Assembly (NCBI GenBank): GCA_013298335.1
Contig: JAAFHI010000160.1
Span: 1 to 7,144 of the forward strand
From: Actinomycetota bacterium
GTDB lineage: Bacteria; Acidobacteriota; Blastocatellia; Chloracidobacteriales; Chloracidobacteriaceae
Reading direction: 5' to 3'
Length of the DNA: 7,144 nt
This document shows, in pieces, positions 1 to 6,209 of the stretch (the stretch's first letter is position 1; every line of letters starts with the position of its first letter). The notes beneath the pieces were generated by a model that did not search any database, was not told where the DNA came from, and worked only from the letters and a program-made list of their open reading frames with translations. The translations under genes were made by a program, and so were the position numbers.

Positions 1-63
1 GGTCGGCGTTCCGGCGCGGGCGAGCATACAACACGCCGTGCCATGCGAGAACGTTTGACCTCC

Positions 64-88
64 CGCCGGGCGCGAAAAAATCCCGGCG
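64..88. repeat. Short GC-rich inverted repeat (hairpin)
   Basis: CGCCGGG at 64-70 is matched by its exact reverse complement CCCGGCG at 82-88, with an 11-nt loop that contains a run of six A. There is no T-run directly after either arm, so it is not a textbook intrinsic terminator. It may still be the end structure of a transcript entering from the left, or a DNA-level element. The pairing is seen directly; any function is unknown. Confidence 0.45.
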
Positions 89-145
89 TACCAGATGTGG
101 GCTGAAGTAGAATCCCGACTGCTTCGGAGAAGGTTTCAGGTATCA

Positions 146-294
146 GGTTCTGGGTTCTGGGTTTTGGGTCTTCGGTTTTGGGTTCTGGTTTTTGTGTTTC
201 AAAAACACGGCGGCAGAAGTCCGAACCTCCAAAAACCTCAATTTTCAGTAAAAACTTCCAAAACCCAAAACCCAAAACCCAGAACCCCAAACCC
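146..294. repeat. Inverted arms of GGGTTTT/GGGTTCT heptamers
   Basis: The left arm (146-190) is a degenerate run of 7-bp units, GGGTTCT or GGGTTTT. The right arm (about 258-294) is the same repeat in reverse orientation (CCCAAAA). A perfect 18-bp inverted match joins 152-169 and 270-287, so the segment could fold into a long hairpin across about 100 nt. Inside the spacer lies a small hairpin (GTGTTT at 194-199 with AAACAC at 203-208). Both arms are rich in G-runs on one strand. The right arm ends only about 35 nt before the kinase start codon and so probably lies in its 5' untranslated region. Heptameric tandem repeats in spacers are known in several bacterial groups (for example the STRR repeats of cyanobacteria); kinship with those is not claimed. 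Confidence 0.75.
264..294 (-). other. Potential G-quadruplex tract (telomere-like)
   Basis: Read on the minus strand, this arm has five runs of three or four G (294-292, 288-285, 280-278, 273-271, 266-264), separated by loops of 3, 4, 4 and 4 nt made only of T and C. That meets the usual sequence criterion for an intramolecular G-quadruplex. The opposite arm has a weaker plus-strand set of four G-runs (152-154, 159-161, 166-168, 180-182) with loops of 4, 4 and 11. Fold formation is inferred from sequence only. Resemblance to TTTTGGG telomeric repeats is coincidental as far as can be judged. Confidence 0.45.
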
Positions 295-330
295 GATCCC
301 TTACTTCCGGCTCCACGGGATTCAACGAAA

Positions 331-3300
331 ATGCGGAACGTTGGTTGGATAACGGCCAGCCTGCTGTTGGTCTGGGGATGTTTCGTCCCCGTTGTCCGGG
401 CGCAGACGCCGTCGGCGTCCGACCCGGCTGCCCTCGGGCGTCCGGCCATTCGGGTTTACACGTCGGACAGCGACAGATTGCCTCAAAATTCCATTCAGGC
501 GCTGTGCGTCGACCGGCGCGGGTACCTCTGGATCGGGACGGACGACGGCGCGGCGTTCTACAACGGCCATCGCTGGACGACCGTCCCGCTGCCAAACCGC
601 GCCGTCACCAACACGATCAGCCGTAATTCCATCTTTTGCGCCGCCGATGGCGTCCTCTGGTTCGGGACGCGCGGCGGCGGCCTGCTGCGGTGGCGCGACG
701 GCGTCTGGGAACCCGTCGAAAATGCCGAGGGAATGGCCGAAAAATCGGTGTTCGGAATCGCCGAGACGTTTGAAAACGGAAAGTCGGTGATCTGGTGCGG
801 CGTTTTCGGCGGCGGTGTTTCGCGTCTGGCGGAGGGCAAGTGGACGGTTTTCAATGCCTCGAATACGCCGGGCATCGTCAGTAACGAGGTCACGACGCTG
901 CTTTCGACGCAGGCCGCTGATGGAAAATGGGTCGTCTGGATGGGGACGACCAAGGGGGTTTCACGATTTTCGGACGGCGCGTGGCAGCGGATGGACGACA
1001 AGCCGAAATTCCTCCTGACCGGGGAAGGCGAGACGTCGTTCGACAATTCGGTGTTCTGTCTGGCGGAACTGCATGGGCCGGATGGACGGAAAGCCCTGTT
1101 CACCGGTGCGCCCAACGGCGGCGTCGCCCGCTGGGTGGACGGAACGTGGTCCGCGTTCAGTACCGATACCAGAATGCCGGACCCGCGGGTGTTTGCCCTC
1201 GCCGAAACCGTCGCCGCGAACGGGAAATTCGTTTTGTGGGCGGGAACCCAGAGCGGATTGTGGCGGTTTGCCGATGGCGTCTGGACGAACGCCACCGAGC
1301 ACACGCCCTTTCGGACCGCCAATGTCCTGAGTTTCGCGCTGATGAATCCGCCCGGCGGGCGGACGACGCTGTGGGCGGGATCGCACAACGGCGGACTGCT
1401 CCGGCTTCAGGACGGCAACTGGGTGAAATTCGATGACAAGTCAGGTCTGCCCGCCGCCGACATTCAGTGTTTTGCGGAAGAACCGTCCGCAACCGGCGCT
1501 TCTCCGTTCTGGATGGGCGGCATGCGCGGCGGCATCGCATCGTTTTCGGACGGAAAATGGTCGTTTTCGAAATTCCTGGGCAAAGGGTACGACGGAACGA
1601 CCGTGAACCAGTTTCTGCGGACCTCGGCCTTCGACGGGAAGCCCGCGCTGCTGCTGGTTTCGACGTCCGATCTCATGCGGGTCGAAAATGACCGGATCGT
1701 CACCTCCGAAATCGATTCGCGCCTGAAAATCGGTTTTCTCAACTGCGCCGCCGAAATTACGGAAACCGATGGAAAGAAAAAGGTCTGGGCGGGAACGATC
1801 AAGGGGATGCACCGCTTCGACGGGACGAAATGGTCCGAGGTTCAGGAGGATGCTTCGCCGCGCGGCGCGGTTCGCGCCCTGCTGGAAGTCGCCGACGGGG
1901 CCGGCGAGACGTCGGTCTGGGTCGGATCGGATCGCGCCGGGGTCTTTGTGCGGCGCGACGGGAAGTGGCGGGCGTTGACCGTCAAGGACGGCCTGCCGGG
2001 CAACAAGGTCAACGCGCTCATCGAAGGGGTCGGCCCGAACGGCCAGCCGGTCATCTGGATTGGAACCAATTCCGGCCTGGCCGTCCTGGATGCCGCTTCT
2101 CCCGGTAAGCCCTTGATGGTACTGACGGATGCCACCGTTCCGGCGCTGCCGAACAACGTCATCTACGGATTCTGCCGCGACCGGCGCGGACGCATTTACG
2201 CCACGACCAACAAGGGGGTGGCCCGGTTTTCCTTTCAAAAAAACGTTTCGCCCGACGCGTCGGCGGTGAAAGTTGAAACCTTCACGACCGAAGACGGGCT
2301 GCCGAGCAACGAGTGCGTCAGTCGTCCGTTCGTGGATGGCCGGGGGCGGGTGTGGGTCGGCTCGGGCGCGGGTGCGGCCATGCTCGATCCGGAAGGAGAG
2401 ATGACCGACGCGCAGCCGAAATCCCTGCTCATCGAGCGGGTGGCGCTGGGGGAAAAGGGCACGGGCGTCGGTCCCGAGGCCCGTCTGGGCTCCGACGACA
2501 ACGATCCGGTGTTTTCCTTCGCGCTGCTGTCGTTTTTTCGGGAGGGCGAGACGCGCTACCGGACGGAACTCGTCGGGTACGACAAGCACCCGTCCGAATG
2601 GACCGCCGAAACCAGGCGGGCGTTTTTGAACCTGCCGGAACGCGATTTCACCTTCCGGGTCTGGGCGCGCGACTACGCCGGAAACGTTTCCGGCCCGGTC
2701 GAATTCCGGTTTCGGGTCGTGCCTCCGCTCTGGCGTCGGTGGTGGGCGTATCTTTTTTACCTGTGTTTTGCCGTGGCGGCGGTTTCCTTGGGCGTTCGGA
2801 CCCGAATCCGGGTGCTGGCGAGCCGGAACCGCCTGCTCGAAGAACGGGTTGTCTCCCGAACGACCGAACTTGCCGACGCGGTCGAGAAACTTCAGACCGT
2901 CAACGCGGAATCCGAACGCAAAAACCGCGATCTTGAGGCCGCGAAACTCAAGATCGAGGAGAAAAACCACGAACTTGACCGCAAGGTCGAGGAGCTTGTG
3001 GCGTCGCAGCGGCAGGCCGACCGGATTTTTTCGGCGCTCGCGGAGGCGCTGCCGGGCACGACGCTCGATGAAAAATACCGGCTGGACGAAAAAATCGGCG
3101 CGGGCGGCTTCGGCGCGGTCTTTCGCGCCACCCACCTCGGGTTGAACCGTCCGATTGCCGTGAAAATCTTCCGTCCGGCGTCCGGCAACGATTCAATCGA
3201 CGCGGTCGAACGTTTCCGCCGCGAGGGCATCGCCACCTGCCGGGTCAATCACCCGAACGCCGTCACCGTGCTCGATTCGGGGATTTCGAGCGACGGCATC

Positions 3301-4053
3301 GCCTACATTGTGATGGAGTTGCTGGAAGGCGAGTCGCTGGCCGCCATCCTGCGCCGGACGCCCAGTCTGTCGCTGCACCGGTGCGCGGAAATCGTCGTGC
3401 CGGTCTGCGAGGCGCTCGAAGCCGCCCACGCGGCGGGCATCATCCACCGCGACATCAAGCCGGACAACATCTTCATTCACCGGACCGCCGACGGCGAAGT
3501 GGTGAAGGTGGTCGATTTCGGCATCGCCAAACTCGTCGGCGCGGACGACAACGAGAACATGGAAACGCTCACCCGGACGGGCGGCATCGTCGGGACGCCG
3601 ATCTACATGGCCCCCGAGCGGTTGAGTGGCAACCAGTACGACGGGAAATCCGACCTCTACAGCGTTGGGGTGATGCTCTACCAAATGCTCTGCGGACGGG
3701 TGCCGTTTCCCTCGACCGGAAGTTCGTTCGTCCAGGTCGCCCTGCTGCATCTGCGGGCCGACCCGCCGCCGCTTCGGAGCTACAACGCGACGATTCCCGA
3801 AAAAATCGAGGCGGTCGTCATGCGAACGCTGTCCAAGACGCCGGCGGACCGTCCGACGCCGCACGAATTCGTGACCGAGTTCATGAACGCGGTCACCGAT
3901 TTGCCGGAAGACATGCGGAATACGCTGTTCGTGACCCTGCCCACGGGGTGGGACGCAACTGACGCGCCGACCAGCCGGGGCGAACTGCCGACCGGGTCCA
4001 CGCCGACGCTCGTGACGGACGCCGACCCGAACGCGATTACGCGAACGGAATAG
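331..4053 (+). CDS. Membrane sensor Ser/Thr protein kinase with periplasmic double propeller and Y_Y_Y domain
   Basis: The 1240-residue product probably senses an extracytoplasmic ligand and phosphorylates cytoplasmic proteins on Ser/Thr. Residues 1-24 form a signal peptide (hydrophobic core, cleavage after VRA). About 14 propeller motifs of the type [L/V/I]W.GT..G...F.DG.W fill roughly 40-686, enough for two seven-bladed propellers as in the periplasmic half of Bacteroides hybrid two-component sensors. A Y_Y_Y domain spans about 743-796, a membrane helix 804-822, and a coiled coil about 826-907 that includes an ERVVSRTTEL linker of the kind seen before histidine kinase and GGDEF domains. The Hanks kinase (about 916-1187) looks active: glycine loop GAGGFGAV 923-930, Lys945, Glu965, HRDIKPDN 1039-1046, DFG 1062-1064, MAPE 1093-1096. 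A Thr-rich tail (1188-1240) may be autophosphorylated. The ATG at 331 was chosen because it begins the signal peptide; the in-frame ATG at 178 would translate the repeat arms. Only a weak GGGA (317-320) precedes it. Ligand and targets are unknown. Confidence 0.93.
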   Translation: MRNVGWITASLLLVWGCFVPVVRAQTPSASDPAALGRPAIRVYTSDSDRLPQNSIQALCVDRRGYLWIGTDDGAAFYNGHRWTTVPLPNRAVTNTISRNSIFCAADGVLWFGTRGGGLLRWRDGVWEPVENAEGMAEKSVFGIAETFENGKSVIWCGVFGGGVSRLAEGKWTVFNASNTPGIVSNEVTTLLSTQAADGKWVVWMGTTKGVSRFSDGAWQRMDDKPKFLLTGEGETSFDNSVFCLAELHGPDGRKALFTGAPNGGVARWVDGTWSAFSTDTRMPDPRVFALAETVAANGKFVLWAGTQSGLWRFADGVWTNATEHTPFRTANVLSFALMNPPGGRTTLWAGSHNGGLLRLQDGNWVKFDDKSGLPAADIQCFAEEPSATGASPFWMGGMRGGIASFSDGKWSFSKFLGKGYDGTTVNQFLRTSAFDGKPALLLVSTSDLMRVENDRIVTSEIDSRLKIGFLNCAAEITETDGKKKVWAGTIKGMHRFDGTKWSEVQEDASPRGAVRALLEVADGAGETSVWVGSDRAGVFVRRDGKWRALTVKDGLPGNKVNALIEGVGPNGQPVIWIGTNSGLAVLDAASPGKPLMVLTDATVPALPNNVIYGFCRDRRGRIYATTNKGVARFSFQKNVSPDASAVKVETFTTEDGLPSNECVSRPFVDGRGRVWVGSGAGAAMLDPEGEMTDAQPKSLLIERVALGEKGTGVGPEARLGSDDNDPVFSFALLSFFREGETRYRTELVGYDKHPSEWTAETRRAFLNLPERDFTFRVWARDYAGNVSGPVEFRFRVVPPLWRRWWAYLFYLCFAVAAVSLGVRTRIRVLASRNRLLEERVVSRTTELADAVEKLQTVNAESERKNRDLEAAKLKIEEKNHELDRKVEELVASQRQADRIFSALAEALPGTTLDEKYRLDEKIGAGGFGAVFRATHLGLNRPIAVKIFRPASGNDSIDAVERFRREGIATCRVNHPNAVTVLDSGISSDGIAYIVMELLEGESLAAILRRTPSLSLHRCAEIVVPVCEALEAAHAAGIIHRDIKPDNIFIHRTADGEVVKVVDFGIAKLVGADDNENMETLTRTGGIVGTPIYMAPERLSGNQYDGKSDLYSVGVMLYQMLCGRVPFPSTGSSFVQVALLHLRADPPPLRSYNATIPEKIEAVVMRTLSKTPADRPTPHEFVTEFMNAVTDLPEDMRNTLFVTLPTGWDATDAPTSRGELPTGSTPTLVTDADPNAITRTE

Positions 4054-4164
4054 TGGCCAGCAGTCAGTAGTCAGTAGTCAGTAGTCAGTAGTCAGTAGTC
4101 AGTAGTCAGCAAGAAAAAAGACGAGGCTTTTACTGACCACTGACTGCTGGCCACTGACTACTGA
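4051..4164. repeat. CAGTAGT heptamer array with inverted ends
   Basis: Six exact tandem copies of CAGTAGT occupy 4065-4106, flanked by partial units. The left end (4052-4076) pairs with the right end (4131-4155) as an inverted repeat of 25 positions with one mismatch. Its core, AGTGGCCAGCAGTCAGT at 4052-4068, matches 4139-4155 perfectly. A further small stem at the tip joins AAAAG (4116-4120) to CTTTT (4127-4131). The kinase stop codon TAG (4051-4053) and the rhodanese stop codon (CTA at 4158-4160 on this strand) both lie in the outer edges of the element. The array therefore fills the whole gap between two convergent genes. Confidence 0.9.
4052..4155. terminator. Possible bidirectional terminator hairpin
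   Basis: The inverted ends of the heptamer array could form a near-perfect 25-bp stem in transcripts from either side. The position, between the 3' ends of convergent genes, is where a shared terminator is expected. Against this, no run of T follows the stem on either strand, so it is not a canonical Rho-independent terminator. Termination is inferred from structure and location only. Confidence 0.3.
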
Positions 4165-4466
4165 ATCCGCTGCCACGCGAGAATGCCGCCGGTGAGGTTG
4201 CGGACATTTACAAACCCCTGATTCCGAAGGAAATCGGCGATGCGGGCGCTGCGCGCGCCGGACCTGCACTGGACGATGATTTCGGAATCCTTGCGGTCGT
4301 TCAGGTCGGTGAAAATGTCGCCGAACCGGCTCATCGGCATGAACACCGTGCCGGGGATGCGGGATTCGTCAAATTCGTTCTGTTCGCGGACGTCGATGAC
4401 GAACGGGGCTTCGCCCGCGTCCATCCGCTGTTTGAGGTCTTCAACGGAGATGTCTTCGTGAGCCAT
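4158..4466 (-). CDS. Single-domain rhodanese (sulfurtransferase)
   Basis: The 102-residue protein is one complete rhodanese fold of the GlpE/PspE size class. Such enzymes carry a persulfide on a catalytic cysteine and pass sulfane sulfur to thiols or cyanide. The N-terminal part shows the family signature FVIDVREQNEF (22-32), followed by RIPG (36-39). The active-site loop is CRSGARS at 67-73 with catalytic Cys67, and the C-terminal signature is LTGGILAW (91-98). No signal peptide is seen, so it should be cytoplasmic. It starts 9 bp after the nuoN stop on the same strand and is probably co-transcribed with it. No functional link to complex I is implied by the sequence. Its last two codons, CAG TAG, are part of the heptamer element. 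The physiological substrate cannot be told from sequence. Confidence 0.93.
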   Translation of the reverse strand: MAHEDISVEDLKQRMDAGEAPFVIDVREQNEFDESRIPGTVFMPMSRFGDIFTDLNDRKDSEIIVQCRSGARSARIADFLRNQGFVNVRNLTGGILAWQRIQ

Positions 4467-4475
4467 GATTGAAAG

Positions 4476-5966
4476 TTACCTTTGTGAGTTCAGTTGGGCG
4501 GCGGCGGGCGTCCGTTTGGCCAGTCGGTCAAGTTCGGAGAGCAGCCGTCCGGGAAAAACGCCGAGGTATATCACGCCGAACAGCGCCAGCGTCAGGGCGA
4601 CTTCCGCCATCGTGGAGACGCGCGGCGGCACGAATTCCTCTTCGCGTTCGCGGAAGAACATCACCACCACGGGGCGCAGATAGTAATAGAGCGACACGGC
4701 GCTGTTGAGAGCGGCGACGATGACGAGGGTCGTGTGTCCCGCCTGCCAGCACTGCTTGAAGATGACCAGTTTGCCCATGAATCCCGCCGTCAGCGGAATC
4801 CCGCCGAGGCTCAGGAGAAACACCGTGAGCAGCATCGCCAGCCCGAACGACTTGAAGCCGATGCCCGCGAAATCCTCGATGTCGGTCTTTTCGTCGCCGA
4901 CCCGCGCGAGCAGCGAGACGACGCCGAACGCGCCGAGGTTCATCACCGCGTAGGTCAGCAGGTAGAACATCACCGAGGTCCAGTCGCCGGCGACGACGCC
5001 GAGCAGCGCGTAGCCCGCGTGCGCGATGGACGAATAGGCGAGCATCCGCTTGATGTCGGTCTGGCGGATGGCCGCGACGTTCCCGACAATCATCGACATG
5101 ATCGCCACGATGACCAGCACGCCGGTCGTCGCCCGGCTCAGGTCGCCGCCATCGGCGGGGAAGGTCATGACGAAAATCCGCAGCATCGCCGCGAACGCCG
5201 CCGCCTTCGGTCCGGCGGCCATGAACGCTGTCACCGGCGTCGGCGCGCCCTGATAGACGTCCGGGGCCCAGAAATGGAACGGGGCGGTGGCGATCTTGAA
5301 ACAGAACCCGACCAGCATCAGCGCCGCGCCGACCGTCAGCAGGCCCGGCGAGGTCAGCGCGCCGGTGGCGATGGCTTCCTGAATGCCCGCGAGGTTGGTG
5401 GTTTTCGTTGCGCCGTAGGTCAGCGCCATGCCGTAGAGCAGGAATCCGGTCGAGAACGATCCGAGAATGAAGTACTTGAGGGCCGATTCGTTCGAACGCA
5501 GGTCGCCGCGGCGGAATCCGGCCAGCACGTAGGTCGTGATCGACAGCGTTTCGAGTCCCAGAAACAGCATCGCCAGATCGCCCGCGCCGCCCATGAGGAG
5601 CATTCCGACCGTGCCGAACATCAGCAGGGTGAAATATTCGCCCGCCGGCAGCCGTTCGTCGTCGAGCATCTGCATCGAAAACATGACCGACACCGCCGCG
5701 ACGAGCAGAAAGACGATGGAAAAGGTCAGCCGCAGCGGGTCGGTGAGCAGCATCCCGTTGAAACTCGGGGCGGTTTCCAGGCCCCAGAGCCGCCACACGC
5801 TGTACGTCGCGCCCGCCAGCCCGGCCAGCGCGATCCAGCCCGCCAGACGGCGGGGGCCTTTGGGGGCAAAGGCGTCGTACATCATGATGGCCAACCCGGC
5901 TCCGATGACGCAGAGTTCGGGAAGAATGGCGTTGTAGTTGAGATTCAGTTCTTGGACGTTCGGCAT
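4476..5966 (-). CDS. nuoN: NADH-quinone oxidoreductase subunit N
   Basis: This 496-residue membrane protein is one of the three antiporter-like proton-pumping subunits of respiratory complex I. The length matches NuoN, and hydrophobic helices run through the whole protein from about residue 13 to 472. The central family signature is intact at 223-262 (FKIATAPFHFWAPDVYQG, then APTPVTAFMA, then AGPKAAAF), as is DIKRMLAYSSIAHAGY at 304-319. Charged residues known to matter in this family are present: Glu139 (LGLETLS), Lys164 (ALKYF), Lys224, His231, Lys254, Lys306, and Lys399 (FMGKL). The order PTPVTAF-GPKAAAF identifies subunit N rather than L or M. The ATG at 5966 gives a normal NuoN N-terminus, although no clear Shine-Dalgarno sequence precedes it. 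Its usual upstream partner nuoM is not adjacent; a 243-bp spacer and an unrelated gene occupy that side. The rhodanese gene follows 9 bp downstream. Confidence 0.97.
   Translation of the reverse strand: MPNVQELNLNYNAILPELCVIGAGLAIMMYDAFAPKGPRRLAGWIALAGLAGATYSVWRLWGLETAPSFNGMLLTDPLRLTFSIVFLLVAAVSVMFSMQMLDDERLPAGEYFTLLMFGTVGMLLMGGAGDLAMLFLGLETLSITTYVLAGFRRGDLRSNESALKYFILGSFSTGFLLYGMALTYGATKTTNLAGIQEAIATGALTSPGLLTVGAALMLVGFCFKIATAPFHFWAPDVYQGAPTPVTAFMAAGPKAAAFAAMLRIFVMTFPADGGDLSRATTGVLVIVAIMSMIVGNVAAIRQTDIKRMLAYSSIAHAGYALLGVVAGDWTSVMFYLLTYAVMNLGAFGVVSLLARVGDEKTDIEDFAGIGFKSFGLAMLLTVFLLSLGGIPLTAGFMGKLVIFKQCWQAGHTTLVIVAALNSAVSLYYYLRPVVVMFFREREEEFVPPRVSTMAEVALTLALFGVIYLGVFPGRLLSELDRLAKRTPAAAQLNSQR
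4479..4483 (-). promoter_or_regulatory. Likely ribosome binding site of the rhodanese gene
   Basis: AAAGG on the minus strand lies 12 nt before the rhodanese ATG and overlaps the last two sense codons and stop region of nuoN (CAA AGG TAA). The spacing is longer than the usual 5-10 nt, so initiation may partly depend on ribosomes ending nuoN translation. This supports coupling of the two genes. Confidence 0.4.
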
Positions 5967-6209
5967 GGTGACTGTTTCAGGTCACGACCGATGATTTTCA
6001 GGCGAACGTCCGCCCGCGAGGGACGGAAAAGGATGAACTGTTCGACTGTTGACCGCCGGTCTTATGGAAGGAAGTGTTTTGAAAAATACAAAACCAAAGA
6101 TGTCAGTCTTCGCGCTGTTCCGCAAGTGGGAATGGAAGGACCTTGCGCCCCCTGCGCGCATGGTTTTCATTTCTTGCTTTTACGTGCGCGTACAGCGTGC
6201 GCTCCTGCC
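5967..6209. other. Spacer between the DUF1877 gene and nuoN
   Basis: No gene is supported here. A 62-codon minus-strand frame (5982-6170) has no recognisable family, signal or ribosome binding site. The part from about 6058 to 6115 is clearly richer in A and T than its surroundings and, being upstream of nuoN on the minus strand, is the likeliest place for a nuoN promoter. No convincing -35/-10 pair could be picked out. Downstream of the DUF1877 stop there is a GCGCACG direct repeat, but no hairpin with a T-run that would be a terminator. Confidence 0.5.
5968..5985. repeat. Small inverted repeat just before the nuoN start
   Basis: GTGAC at 5968-5972 and GTCAC at 5981-5985 are exact inverted arms with an 8-nt spacer. 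They begin 1 bp upstream of the nuoN start codon, where a Shine-Dalgarno sequence would normally lie. It could be a small mRNA hairpin affecting initiation or a protein-binding dyad. A 5-bp dyad is expected by chance fairly often, so confidence is low. Confidence 0.2.

Larger units (their letters stand above)
1..330. other. Spacer upstream of the sensor kinase; no supportable gene
   Basis: This 330-bp stretch holds no convincing coding region. Short frames are open at the left edge on both strands but end or lose protein character before position 110. The frames crossing 145-300 encode only repetitive peptides from the heptamer repeats. What it does hold is a GC-rich hairpin (64-88) and inverted heptamer arms (about 146-294). 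No clear sigma-70 style promoter was recognised for the gene starting at 331, so the transcription start of that gene is unknown. A gene running off the left edge cannot be excluded. Confidence 0.6.

Noticed and set aside
1..64. Minus-strand start at 44 with GGGAGG (59-64 on the plus strand) running off the left edge
   Set aside because: The spacing to the ATG is 14 nt and the 15 visible residues (MARRVVCSPAPERRP) do not look like a protein start. Other frames on that strand are equally open, so no call is justified.
146..294. Telomere or linear replicon end
   Set aside because: The TTTTGGG-like repeat is internal, degenerate and arranged as two opposed arms between ordinary sequence, so it gives no support for a chromosome end.
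178..330. Longer N-terminus for the sensor kinase from the ATG at 178
   Set aside because: The 51 extra residues are translated heptamer repeat (PKTQNPKPK type) and would bury the signal peptide that starts at 331.
95..352. 85-codon plus-strand frame across the heptamer region
   Set aside because: Its sequence is repeat-derived (FWVLGLRFWVLVF) and it overlaps the start of the real gene; there is no ribosome binding site or family resemblance.
1441..3135. Minus-strand open frame of 564 codons opposite the sensor kinase
   Set aside because: Antisense shadow of the propeller and coiled-coil regions; composition dominated by Arg, Pro and Gly, with no family motifs.
4065..4106. CRISPR array
   Set aside because: The units are 7 bp and contiguous without spacers, and no cas gene is nearby.
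5982..6170. 62-codon minus-strand frame before nuoN
   Set aside because: No ribosome binding site, no recognisable motif, and unusual composition; better read as spacer.
6184..6202. Palindrome-like GTGCGCGT/GCGTGCGC as a terminator for the DUF1877 gene
   Set aside because: On the minus-strand transcript only about four pairs form, because G-U pairs of the plus strand become A-C mismatches, and no T-run follows.
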